The notes: generated by a model from the letters alone, not told the origin. Counted from the first letter of the stretch, positions 33,244-44,278 are shown. The stretch is 64,000 nucleotides of DNA from Phragmites australis (GCF_958298935.1 NC_084941.1:15040001-15104000); one strand, 5' to 3'. Program-made: numbers and translations.

Positions 33244-34138
33244 TGTTGGAGCAAGAGTTTGTCTTGCCCCAGCAAATACGGTGAGAGTTTCTTCTAAGGA
33301 GGAGGCTCAAGCTTGGAGACAAAGTTTGAGAGGAAGGAACACCACAAATGTATTGATAGTAGAAAAATGAATCAGTCTGGGGGAGTACCATAGTGTGGTT
33401 TAGCGCTTGGGCACCTTTGTATACTGTGTGTTGCCTTGAGAATTCTCCTTATGACCTCTCCTTCCCAGATGACCACGACCCCCTATTTATAGGATGGTAA
33501 GTAGCTTAGTGTACAAGTTGTCACCATGTACAAATATCTAGGACCTGACCGAATTATTAGGTCTTATCCCAGATAACTACTTTTTACCCTGCATAGAGGA
33601 TAAATATCTACCATAGTGACTATTGTGGTGCCTGCACCTTGAGGGGTGAGCCGGTCGCCAATTGCGACCCGGTACCACGCTCTTAGGGGTGTCAGGATAA
33701 CCTCCTTGTACTGGAGTGTCAGGGCAGTGTCCACTAACCTGGGTATTTAATTCTGGTCACTTCCTTGCAGGCAAAGGATGACCGGTGTTCCCCTTATGGC
33801 CGATCTTTCTTGAGGCTTGATGACTCACCCTGTAGCCTTTGGGAAGCCTGCTCAAGCCCCGGAGATGGGGGCTCTGGGGGAGGCATGGCTCTGGGAGATG
33901 GAGGCTTCGAGAGGGATAGCTACGGGAGATGGAGGCTATGGGAGGCATAGCTCTGGGAGATGCAGGCTTCGAGAGGCATGGCTTAATAAGATGGAGGCTT
34001 CGGGAGGCATGATTCTAGGAGATGGAGGCTTCGGGAGGCATGGCTACGGGATATGGAGGCTTCGGGAGGCATGGCTCCCTGGGCATGGGCTAGCTGAGCC
34101 ATGGGGCCATCGAGGGTCCTTAACAACGACCCCCAACA
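33244..34138 (-). mobile_element. E2 5' LTR
   Basis: In element orientation TGTTGGGGGTCGTTG (from 34138) to CTCTTGCTCCAACA (33244), 895 bp with intact TG/CA ends. It is followed by a primer-binding-like sequence at 33225-33243. TATA box on the minus strand near 33486 (CTATAAATAGG). The 31-bp repeat block is at 33865-34075. The other side carries the target duplication AGCAC (34139-34143). Confidence 0.9.
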
Positions 34139-34143
34139 AGCAC
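34139..34143. repeat. target-site duplication of E2, right copy (AGCAC)
   Basis: Identical to 7440-7444. Within the E3 reading frame these bases fall in the RT sequence (minus-strand GTGCT), so removal of E2 with one copy restores phase between the two E3 halves. Confidence 0.9.
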
Positions 34144-34425
34144 GTAAATAATCAAAGTATAGTTCATGTAACTTGCTATAAATCAAAATATCATCAAAAT
34201 AAACCACCATATATTTTCCAATGAAAGCATGTAAAACTTCATTCATCAATCTCATGAAAGTACTAGGTGCAATAGTTAACCCAAAAGGTATCACTAACCA
34301 CTCATACAAACCAAACTTTGTTTTAAATGCAATATTTCATGCATTGCCAAGATTCATTCTAATCCGGTGGTATCTACTTTGCAAGTCAATTTTAGTGAAA
34401 ATTATAGAATAGATCGAGAACCCTC
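34144..34425 (-). pseudogene. E3 Ty3/gypsy reverse transcriptase, first half
   Basis: The minus-strand frame from 34425 contains DLQSRYHRIRM, a stop, then [28 protein letters not shown] and the intact active-site motif [10 protein letters not shown]. It stops abruptly at the E2 insertion and continues at 7439. At 34426-34433 it abuts LTR-like sequence, so everything upstream of mid-RT, including gag and protease, is gone. Confidence 0.8.
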
Positions 34426-34432
34426 GCAACCA

Positions 34433-34975
34433 CTACACAACTACTTTGTGGTTATCAACCGTGCCGAACGCGGTTGACCTTGCCAAGAAAGCTTTCCCTA
34501 CAAGTGAATCGAGAACACAAGCAAGAAGATAGTAGATGAAGTCTGAATATCGCTAATTACCAATGAAGAACTTGAGTTGGGATTCCACAAACCGAATAAT
34601 CTAAAACGGAATAATCTAAGAAAACATGAGACTAAACTAGGATGGCTACTGTATATATAATATATATACTCTATTTAGAGCTTAGGGTTTAGGATCGACC
34701 TAGGGTTGTGCGGCCATGGAAAGGGGCGCGCACAACCTGGACTTGGACCCCGACACACTTACAAGTCCTAACATGGCTCAAAATAGTGATACAACACCTT
34801 ATTTCATCGACTCTGATTGATTTTTAAAGAACTTAAGGGTGAGATTAGATCCATTGGAACGATCTTAGGAGGAGTATTAGTATTGCACATATCCAAAGGA
34901 GTGGTATCCTCATCAGACAACATAGAGAAGGAGGGGAATCAAAGAACGTTGACGAACCCTAAGTCTAAACCTAGG
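34433..34975 (-). mobile_element. Ty3/gypsy LTR-like segment and pol tail, minus orientation
   Basis: Reverse complement of the segment at 6120-6950: CTTGGCAAGGTCAACCGCGTTCGG-like, GGTTGCGAGGGTTCTCGAT and TTCTTCATTGGTAATTAGCG blocks. Around 34830-34950 the minus strand shows the same short C-terminal frame (DEDTTPLDMCNTNTP). The two segments flank the E3 pol remnant as an inverted pair. Confidence 0.55.
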
Positions 34976-35086
34976 AATTCCCAAATCCTGAAACCCTTAA
35001 ATCCCCAAACCCTAATTACCTTTTGCCCCAAAATCCAAAACCCTAATTGAAAAATCCCCAAAATTAAGATGAGTGATGGTGCTTAC

Positions 35087-35786
35087 TATTGGAGAATGGT
35101 CTGACAGGTCCGCTTCGGATGCAGGGTCGAAGATCTCTGCAGCCACTATTTACTGACAAAACAAACAATTGTTGTGCATCTATCATGATGTAGGAATCCT
35201 TTGACAACCCGAAGGTACCCTTTGGTCGCTCGATGCTATGGGTGCGTTTCTTGTAGCTGAGATGGGCAAAGCCTATGTCAAGCCTTCAGAGGCTAACTGA
35301 AGGCCTTCGATTGACAACATGAAGGAGTCAGCCAAAGGAACACTAAAGATGTCAGCGCAGAAAAAGCTTTCATTGGGTCTTCAGAATCCAAGTGAAGGCC
35401 TTCGATCGATATCACAAAGGAGCCAGCTGAAGGGGATGCTGAAGGTGCCTCAGGATGCAGACATCGGGGAGCTCTAGTGAAGAAGGACTAGGATAAGAAA
35501 TTCAGGATGACTAAGGGTGTGATTGTAAACAAGCCAGTTGTACTTAGGATAGTATCGAATTACCCACGAATATGCCAAGAATGTGGTAGTTAGAGGAGTA
35601 ATCTAGTAAATTGTAATAGAGAGCGGTTGGGTACAACCTATAAATAGGGCGACATTGTAACCAAAAGATGGGTGACATTAATAGCAGTGCACAATCCCCT
35701 AAATTGTGGGTCCTTCCCACCATGCCTTTGGATCCCTCCAGTGAGCCAAAGGCCCTCTACTTTGTTTGGTTATGCAAGTCACCAAT
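35087..35786 (+). mobile_element. E4 5' LTR
   Basis: About 700 bp. From TCAGGATGCAGACATC (35452) onward it matches the 3' LTR (40438): GTAAACAA(G/T)CCAGTTGTACT, CCTATAAATAGGG (TATA box at 35638), CCCCTAAATTGTGGGT, CTTTGGATCCCTCCAGTGAG. A primer-binding-like GTTAGCGTCGTCCATGGGGA follows at about 35788. The target duplication CTTAC precedes it. Confidence 0.85.
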
Positions 35787-35898
35787 AGTTAGCGTCGTCC
35801 ATGGGGATTGAAACATTACGAAACCATTCCACCCAAAAAGAAGCCAAAGGCCACTAATGCATCAGTGGCACAACAGACATAGCTTCTAGAGGGGGGTC

Positions 35899-37640
35899 AT
35901 GGCTACCCCTTCAGCCACAGTGAATCCAAACATCACATCGTCTAAGGCACTCAAAGAATTTCAAGAAGAATAAAGTGATGTGTCCATGTTGGCTGATGGG
36001 GATGGTCAAGTTCGCGAAGAGCCAACTCACCAAGAGAATGTTAGTGCTTCGATGCAAAGGATCGAAACTGAGCTTCACTCTCGTTTCGAAGCTTCAACAA
36101 CAGTGAAGGGAAAGGCACCTCATGTGGATGACCATAAGGACTTTGATCAGTTCAAAGAATACGAAGACAAAGATGAAGAAATCAAGGTAGAAAGAGCTAT
36201 GCGGCTAGAAGCCAAAGACCTAGAGAGGAAAATCGTACAAAAAAAGCATACGCTAGAGAGCTTGGAAGCAAGTCAGATGGTGGCTCAATATTGCCGACAA
36301 GCTTACAAAGCCTGGAGAACTCTGGGGCAAATGCAAGAAAAAATTAGCATACTGCAATGAGAGGGTGAAGAGACTTGAAACATGATCAACCCTTCATAAG
36401 TCATGTGCAAACAATCTAGAATCACCACTCTCCACTAGTTTGCAAAGCCAGCCCTGACCTTCGGGTTTTAAAATGCTGAGGGTGATAATGTTTGATGAAG
36501 AATCAGACCCGAGGGAATTCATCATGAGATTTTAGGCAGCAGTTGAATCTGCTGGTGGAGATGACACAATGTTGGCGAAGGCCTTTGTGTTGGTGATAAA
36601 AGGGATAGAAAGTTCTTGGTACTCCGCCTTACCTTCGGGGTCCATTTACTCATGGGAGTAGTTGCGTGATTCCCTTTTCTGCCTTTTCCAGGGCAATCAG
36701 GCTAAGAAGATCACAACCGATGACCTCTTAGCAGTAAAACAGCAGCTGGTAGAGCCATTAAAGGACTACATGCATCGCTTCATGCATGTGCATTGTCAGG
36801 CAAAGGGCTTGACCGAGGACACAATCATCGATGCCCATATCCAGGGAATCAGAGGAGGGCTGTTGGCAGGAAAGCTGACACACAAGAGGCTGTAGAGTGT
36901 TCATGAACTCTTCAACAAAATCGAGGAATATGCAACATCCGAAGTAGATTATCATCAAAGAAAGCGAAATGGCAGCGTCAAAAATACCGAAACCTTATAC
37001 ATCAAACAAGGATGCAAACACTGGCCAGCCAATGCACATGAAGAAAAACGAGGCCTCCGGGTATACCTCAAAGCAAAAACAAGTCAACTGGATAGAGTCT
37101 GGATCCGATGATGTCTTGCAAGGGATCGTGAAAGCCTAAAGTGGTGAAGCCCACAGTGATCAAAACGATAGAGGCTGCAGAGGTCTAGGTGGCCAAGGAG
37201 GACAAGCTTTGTGTGACCCAAGAACGTTGTATTGTGAGTTACATGGCGAAGGTGTTGGTCATACAACTAAGCAATATCCACACATTGTAGCCATGAAGAA
37301 AAGCCTAGGGAAGCCACCCTTCGATCCTACGTGGGTAGTGCATCACACAGTGCCATACAAGCCAGGCATCACGTGGCAGTTTCAGCAGACCCAGGTCAGG
37401 CTCATGGGCCGAACACTTTGGCATTCGGTTCTCAAAGGCTTCGGCACAGCCATATGTTCTAGCACCTTCGGCTCCACCAGACCAGACATATGGTCAGATA
37501 GTAGCTTTCAAGCAGTGCTTCCACCTCCTCCACCAAGGACCACAATCGAAGCTACTCCAGAAGTCATCAAATCGTTTAACACAGTAACACATGGATTTAA
37601 TGTGGTATTAGCAATCACTGGTGGTTCTAATTAGGAAATT
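35899..37640 (+). pseudogene. E4 gag, broken
   Basis: ATG at 35899 (MATPSATVNPNITSSK), an early TAA near 35971, then a long open part to 36360 (QRIETELHSRFEAS and a charged coiled-coil-like stretch KDEEIKVERAMRLEAKDLER). The Retrotrans_gag core is at 36480-36955 (DEESDPREFIMRF, LLAVKQQLVEPLKDYMHRFM) with several stops. At 37230-37290 a zinc-binding-like block YCELHGEGVGHTTKQYPH has lost its last Cys. The 37209-37634 frame is open. Confidence 0.75.
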
Positions 37641-37739
37641 GAGTCCAAGAGATATTGAAAAGAATATGTGCGAAGGGTTAACCATGTCGGTGTAAACCCT
37701 CCATACATCCATCAAAGTGGTCTCATGCCCCCATCATCT

Positions 37740-39190
37740 TCTCGCAGGAGGACATGCGAGTCTTGGATTACCCACACATTGATGCCTTTGTCACCGCTGC
37801 CAATATTTCAGGAAGTGAAGTCCACATGATCTTGAGAGATGGTGGCAGCTCAGCAGATATCATCTTTGTCAGCGCCTTTGATAGAATGGTTTTGCAGCAC
37901 TTATAGCTAGCTGGAACTCCGTTGCTGGACTTTGGTGGAAAGACAATCAATGATTTGGGCAACATAGAGATCGCGGTCTCTTTCGAAGAAGGGTCAAATT
38001 TTCAAACAGAAGATATTATCTTTGATGCTGTCGATATAAACTATCTATAGAATTCCATCTTTGGAAGAGGGGTTCCAAACAAATTTGAAGCGGTACCACA
38101 CCATGGTTATTTGTGCATGAAAATGCTTGGTCCCGGAGGAGTTATATCGATGTTAGGAGATCAACAAATGGCCCGTAGAATTGAAGTGGGATACACTCCA
38201 GGCCATTGCAATATTCATGTCCTAACAGAACCTTTATCGAAACCCCAAGAAGGTGAAGACCTGCTAAAAATGCATCAAGTACTAAAGGCTAAGCCCGAAG
38301 GCCAAACCAAGAAAGTGTCATTGTGTCAGGATAGGCCAGACAACGCAGTGGTCATAGGAGCTGAAATGATAGAAGAAGCTGAGCGAAGGATGATGGAATT
38401 CCTTCGCAATAATGATGATGTTTTTGCATGGTCGCTGAAGGATTTGCAAGGGGTCAATAGAGATATGATCGAACATACTCTGAATGTTGATCTGAATGCG
38501 AAGCTAAAGAAACAAAGGCTTCGGAAGGCTTCAACATAAAAAGAAGACACAATTAAGGCTGAGGTGCAATAGTTGCTCATCGCCAGGGTCATATGCGAAT
38601 CACTAAACTCTAAGTGGTTGGCCAACCCAGTGTTGGTCAAGAAAAGCAATGAAAAATGGAGAATATGTATTGATTTCACATACCTGAATAGAGCCTGTCC
38701 AAAGGATGATTTTCCCTTGCCACACATTGACAAGTTGGTGGACTCTGCAACTGGTTGTGAAATGTTATGCTTCCTAGATGCATTCCGCATACCATCAAGT
38801 TTATATGGAGAAGGAGGATGACGCAAAAACAAGCTTCAGAACCTCCTTTGAGATATACTATTTTGTCAGGATGTTCTTCAGCCTTCAGAATGCTAGGGCC
38901 ACTTTGTTATGTTGGTCCAAGTCATATTGAAGTCGTAGCTAGGAAGAAATGTATCCGCATATGTCAATGACATATTTGTCAAGAGCACCAAAGAAGATGA
39001 TCACTTGGATGACCTTCTAGAGACCTTCGGCAATCTGTGAAGTGTTGGATTAAAATTGAATCCAGAGAAGTGTGCATTTGGTGTGCACTCTGGAAGGTTG
39101 TTGGGATTCTTGGTGTCGAAGAGAGGCATCTAAGTAAACCCTGAAAAAATTAAAGCAATACTTGACATGAGGCCTTCACAGAATAGAAGA
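37740..39190 (+). pseudogene. E4 protease and reverse transcriptase; active site YVND
   Basis: The protease motif [15 protein letters not shown] lies at about 37836-37880. 38111-38539 carries the linker and RT N-terminus (NNDDVFAWSLKDLQGVNRDM). 38573-38790 continues RT (SKWLANPVLVKKSNEKWRIC and DKLVDSATGCEMLCFLDAF), then a frameshift occurs. The catalytic motif at 38960-38971 reads YVND: the first Asp codon GAT is AAT. Phase changes and stops continue to 39190. Confidence 0.8.
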
Positions 39191-39199
39191 GATGCGCAA

Positions 39200-40267
39200 C
39201 ACCTAGAAGGAAAATTGGCAACTCTAAGCCGATTCATTGCCAAGTCAGCCAAGTGAACTCTTTCTTTTTTTCAAGACTCTCAAAGGCCCTAACCTGTTCA
39301 GGTGGAGTAGAGAGAAGCAAAAAGCCTTTGACGAATTAACAAAGCTCACAGCTCTAACTAGCCCAAGTCCGAAGGCTGGGTTATTGCTGTATATAGCACC
39401 TTCCATTCAGCAGTAAGCGCATTGCTTGTGCAGGAAAAGCAAGTCAATGAAATGTTGCAATCATTTCTAGTGTATTATGTGTTGGAGGCTTTGGCAAGGC
39501 TGAAAAGGTTCTATTCTGAAATGGGAAAAATGGCATATGCAGTGGAGATGGCCTCACAAAACTTTTGGCATTACTTCATGGCACACAAGATAATGGTGCT
39601 GACCTCTACTCCCCTTCTCGACATATTTCAAAACCGCGAAGCCACGGGAAGAATTGGAAAATGGGCCATGGAAATAGCACCATTCACATTGTCCTTCATC
39701 ACGCGAGTGACGATAAAATCTCAAGCCTTGCGGAGTTATTTTGGCAGAATGGGCACCGCATGCCGAAGGTCGAGAAGAAATACAATTAGACCCAGTGTGG
39801 ATCATATATTGTGATAGAGCTTGCGGGCTTCGTGAGCTGGTGCAATGGCAGTGGTACCTTCACCTTTGGTCATGAAGCTACGATAAGTGGCTAGACTGAA
39901 TTTTCACTCGACAAACAATGTTGTAGAATATGAGGTAGTTCTCCTCAGCCTTCGTAAGGCATGATCCATCGGTGCCCAAATGGTGCTAGTCAAGACAGAC
40001 ACCCAGGTGATCACATGACAGATTGACAAAACATTCTAGGCGAAGGAGCCAGACCTGACCAAGTATATGGCAACCGTGTGAAGCATGTTCTTGGGGTTCA
40101 CCAACAAGAGTATATCAAGAAATAACAATTCTGAGGCTGATGACCTCACCAAAGCTATGACACAACATCTGTCGTTTCATTTAGACGTTTTTTATCAGAG
40201 TTTGAAAATACCAGCAATTGAAGCCTCTCAACAAGTGGCACATGTTCTCACTGTGATTGAGAGCTAA
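39200..40267 (+). pseudogene. E4 RNase H and archaeal-type RNase H remnant
   Basis: The ordinary RNase H is in 39422-39720 (SFLVYYVLEALARLKRFYSE and GKWAMEIAPFTLSFITRVTI). The Tat-type second RNase H starts near 39785 (WIIYCDRACGL) and ends with ISRNNNSEADDLTKAMTQHL and a QSLKIPAIEASQQ-like tail, stop at 40265-40267. Nothing of the integrase follows. Confidence 0.75.
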
Positions 40268-40299
40268 GATATTGTGATTGAGATTGAAGATTGGTGATC

Positions 40300-40776
40300 T
40301 CCTATAATGGCCTACCTTCGGGGTCATTACGACCCCGAAGATCAAATGGAGGTGAAGTGTATGGTGCAAAGATGAAGAAACTACAAGATTATAGGAACAG
40401 ACTTGTACAAAATGGGAGTTTGTCCACCGATGGTTCAGGATGCAGACATCCAGGAGCTCAAGTGAAGGAAGGACTAGGATTAGAAATCAAGGATGATGAA
40501 GGGAACGATTGTAAACAATCCAGTTGTACTAAGGATAGTACTGAATTACCCATAAATATGCCAAGAATGTGGCAGTTAGATAGTTAGATGAGTAATTTAG
40601 AAAAGTATAATAGAGAGTGGTCGGGTACAGCCTATAAATAGGGTAGCACTATAACTAAAAAGACAGGTGACATCAATTCACAGTCCCCTAAATTGTGGGT
40701 GCTTCCCACCAAGCCTTTGGATCCCTCCAGTGAGCTGAAGGCCCTCCATTTTGTTCGATTACAGAAGTCGCTAACA
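40300..40776 (+). mobile_element. E4 3' LTR, 5' part diverged or truncated
   Basis: Clear homology to the 5' LTR runs from TCAGGATGCAGACATC at 40438 to the end ATTACAGAAGTCGCTAACA (40776). TATA box CCTATAAATAGGG at 40630. Upstream of 40438 the equivalent of the first 365 bp of the 5' LTR is missing or unrecognisable, so the start at about 40300 is a guess. The duplication CTTAC follows at 40777. Confidence 0.75.
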
Positions 40777-40781
40777 CTTAC

Positions 40782-41348
40782 CTTATGCACACTGATGTTG
40801 TCCTTGTAGTGGTTGTGGGATCCGCCTTGTTACGCACTTAGGACGATCTTCTCCTCTCAGTTCTTCTGAGCCATCGCATCACACAAGTCCTGCATGGATC
40901 TTCTAAAGATACGGATGCGCCACTTTTGGTCGTCTTCTTCCTGTTGGCACGCCATCGCATATCCTCCCTCTACCATGCAATTGTCACCATATAGGCACCA
41001 CCGTGGATCCACTCGATGGAGGTGCGTGCGAGTTCGGGAGCATGCGCACACCGGTTAGAAGGGCCACAACAACACCATCTAAGCTTAGTTCCCTTTCTTC
41101 TCTCTCTCTCTCTCTCATGGGCCTCAATTTCGTCAGGGTTTCACCTTGCTCTGCCGCCCTTTCTATTTCAGGCACAGCAGCTGTGTATTTTCCAGAGAGT
41201 GAAGGGGAGAGAATTGATAAGGGCATGGCTCCCTTGGATACACACAAGGTGAATTCATTCATCATTGTTCATGTTTTCTTCGTATTGAACAACATACTAC
41301 TAAGTTTTTGTGTTCTTTTGTTACATAGGAACTTGGTAAAAGCACCAT
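40782..41348 (-). other. unidentified coding-like remnant interrupted by E4
   Basis: On the minus strand 41051-40857 encodes a 64-codon frame (MVEGGYAMACQQEEDDQKWR and IRIFRRSMQDLCDAMAQKN) that I do not recognise. It could be retrotransposon gag or a gene fragment. E4 inserted where the minus strand reads CATAAG followed by GTAAGCACC, a splice-donor-like sequence. A CT microsatellite lies at 41099-41116. Confidence 0.35.
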
Positions 41349-44278
41349 TGTAACGCTTGGTTTTAAAGGAACAAAACTAGGTACAACACATATATGCTAG
41401 GCTCAAGTTTTCATACATGCGTTACATCATCAGTGTATCATCACACCGCCATTATTACAATAACAACATAAGTTATTACAAAAGGACTTGAGTGTCTAGA
41501 AGAAAAACAAGGCAGAAAAGAAAACTCCAGTGCCAGGGGGGCTTCCATCTTCCACAGGCGTCAACCGAGGGCACACCAACCTAGAAAAGGAGCTCTTGGT
41601 CGAAGTCATCTTCATCGAAGGATGCAGCTTCATTGATGGCTTCTGAACAGCAAAAGGATGCAAGCAATGGAGCAACGAGTATGAGTACATATTGTACTCC
41701 GTAAGTGCAGGGAGAACATGCTTTGGGGATTAAGTCAAGGAAAGGTTAGACACTAGTTTATTGCACTCAGCAACTATGACCTATAACTCCATCAACAGGC
41801 ATCCTATTTACTAAGTGTGAAGACACAACTATAACAAGAAGAAATGACTCATCGGATTTCATCCGACTACCAAGAATCACTAGATAATTCCATTACCTGG
41901 CTATCTGACTAACAATATTAAAACCATGATCCCAACTAATCAAGCAGAAGTCCAAGCTGCTCTTGACCATGCACGGCTGATCGATCAGTTTGATACTCTA
42001 CAGAGTTTGCGCAGCTTTCCTCACGAGTCATGATTCTTGTGTTGCTTCACACTTCTAGGGTGTGAAGTCGGGGTCTCACTACAAGGCCTTTACAAAGCTT
42101 CTACCGACTTGTAGGCACCCATTTAGGTTTCACCACTAACAGTGATTCTATCACTGCAGAAGCCCCTCTTGTGCCACTCAATCGTCCACTGGTGCCCACA
42201 GGATCATAAGGGTGGCTAATTAATTGGCCAGGCTATACCTATATAAGCCTCATTGTTGTGAGGTTTAACTTGGTTACAGGCTTCAAGAACCGGTCCTTAG
42301 GATTCCTCATAGGAACAACCACAAACCAACAGTGCATTCCCCGCACACGTGGATTCTCACACCATCATCGCACAACCATCCTGTTAGGATCCCTATACCA
42401 TGTTGCTACAAAAATTAACGGACTCAGTTTTTGTTGCATAAACATTAGTCAAGTTTAACATTTACCCCAACCATGACAGCAACTAGCATAGCTACCCTTC
42501 ATATCCCATGACTCAATCAATGGCGATAAGGATAATCAAACATAATCTAGTAAACCCTAACATGGGATTCCAATTTAGACAAGCCTGCAATGAAGGGTAA
42601 ATAACTACATATAAATCCTAAAATAGGAGCAAGATGTTTAAGGATACTTTCCTTCAGTTGAGGGTTGCTCAAAGTCTTCAAAAGCTTGATCTTGCGGGTT
42701 CATGAACTGCTCACCTCCGAATCAACACACCAGAAAAGCATACAAGAAAAACTACAAAGAACAGTACACCAAACAGTACTAAAACTATGTAAAAACCCTA
42801 CAAAAAAGATTATACACATTGCTACAAGAATTTGAGCGTGAAAATTGCGCAAATCGGAGGTACGAGCAAAAAGTTATAAGCTTTTGAAGTTATAGGGGCT
42901 TTTCTGCAAAATTTACTTAATTTCTTGGAATAAACTGATTAATTTTTATACTAAGAATCTTGATTATTGCGCATGCTGATGACATAAAGCGAGAAGAGAA
43001 TTACTTTTGTATAGAAAAAGAGGAAAAAGGAAAGTGGACCGGGTCCACAGCTTTGCGAGGTCTCGGTCCACTGGTCCACCATGGACCGAGGGCACCTGCG
43101 GCTCGAGCACGGCGACAGCTTCAGCATGGTGGCTGGTGAGTGGTAGAAAATGGAGAGGAGGCGACAGTGATCTCACCCTGAGTGAAAATGGTGTCGGAGA
43201 GCAGTCGGGACGGCCATGCGACAGAGAGGTGCAGCCGGAGGAGCTCGGGCACGACGCGGGCGGCTTCCCACGGTGGAGAGAGGCTGATGCCGCACAAAGG
43301 AATCCATGAGCACTTGTGCACATGATGAAGGGATCGGATTGGTCAATGATAGCTCAACGGCGGCAAATTGAAGCGGCAGAGCAACTCACTGGAGTTAGGG
43401 AAGAAAGTGGCGCCGATGACGAATTCGACTGGGAAAATGAGTGAGAACAGGTGCAAAGTGTGCGGAACCTCACCAAGAAGGTGAAGGGTAGCTTATATAT
43501 GCGAGAGGGAGAGCGAATCGGCTAGGGCTCAAAGAAATGGTCAGTGGCTCCAACAGCCATAGAGGTGGTGATTTCCGCTTTGATTGAGCAATAGAGGGGG
43601 ATAAAGAAGGGGGAAACGGGCGGGAGCACTTGATGGGGAGGCGAGGATCATGGGCACGGTGCTTTAATCAGTAAAAAAATGGCTTGGAGAGGTGCTAGAT
43701 TTTGAACCGGTCGGTGGAATTTGGGGGTAGAAATGATGGATAGAGGAGGAAGAAAGGGAGCCGACGGCTCGGGATGGCGGCGCGGCTCTAGCCGGGCCCA
43801 TGCGATAGAGAGGGGCAAGAGGAAGGTGGCTCAGGCGCGGGGCAGGCTGGCTCGACTGGGCAGCTCGGCCCAAAGCGTGGAAGAGGGGGTGCGGGGAAGT
43901 TGCTGGGTCAGGCCCAAGCGGGAGAGGGAGGGAAAGGGTATCTCAGAAGGGGAGAGAGGGATGTTTTTTTTCAGGTCGGGTTTTGAGGAGGTTTTGGCCC
44001 GGGAGAGATTAGGGAATTTTGAAATTGCTTTTCTTTTTATTTTAAGCCAATTTTGGCAAAGGGTTTTAAACAAGCGCCATCTAGCGAAATTTTGCAAACC
44101 TTTTCCACACATAAAACCTATTGCAACTACGACATCATAAATGCATCAAACATAATATAACCTATGGGAATTTAAATTTAGAAATTAATTTCCTTCTATT
44201 TGAACAAAAATTACAACTCCTATTTAATTCTAGCAAAATTTTAAACTATTACAAAAATTGAAAATTTAGGGTGTTACA
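41349..44278 (-). mobile_element. E5 3' LTR, 2.9 kb, Tekay/Del-like
   Basis: In element orientation it starts TGTAACACCCTAAATTTTCA at 44278 and ends AAACCAAGCGTTACA at 41349, about 2930 bp with TGTAAC/GTTACA termini. The sequence just inside (CCTAAGGGGTATATGTT) is a polypurine-like tract, and a pol frame lies directly upstream. The 1.7 kb nearest its 3' end match 590-2285. The lower-coordinate flank is ACCAT; the matching duplication is not visible because the 5' part of E5 is missing. Confidence 0.82.

Larger units (their letters stand above)
7445..34138 (-). mobile_element. E2: Tat-lineage Ty3/gypsy retrotransposon, minus strand, with nested insertions
   Basis: The element is bounded by related LTRs at 33244-34138 (5' in element orientation) and 7445-9690 (3'), and by the exact duplication AGCAC. 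Its internal part is split by E1 between 10020 and 22893. Removing E1 and the solo LTR leaves about 12.5 kb, normal for large Tat elements. Order in element direction: 5' LTR, gag, protease, RT, RNase H, a second archaeal-type RNase H, integrase, a tandem-repeat block, a gene in the opposite sense, polypurine tract and 3' LTR. Dual RNase H is diagnostic of the Tat group. All frames are broken. It interrupts the E3 reverse transcriptase. Confidence 0.9.
35087..40776 (+). mobile_element. E4: Tat-like Ty3/gypsy element without integrase
   Basis: The element starts TATTGGAGAATGG at 35087 and ends CGCTAACA at 40776. The identical 5-mer CTTAC flanks both ends (35082-35086, 40777-40781). 5.7 kb in element order: 5' LTR, gag, protease, RT, RNase H, archaeal-type RNase H remnant, 3' LTR. 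Integrase is absent: the aRNH tail at 40267 is followed almost at once by LTR sequence. RT has YVND in place of YVDD. It belongs to a different subfamily from E1/E2. Confidence 0.85.

Noticed and set aside
7445..34138. A previously unknown multi-gene host system between 7.4 and 34 kb
   Set aside because: All frames there are accounted for by two Tat retrotransposons, their antisense genes, a solo LTR and a MITE with matching target duplications.
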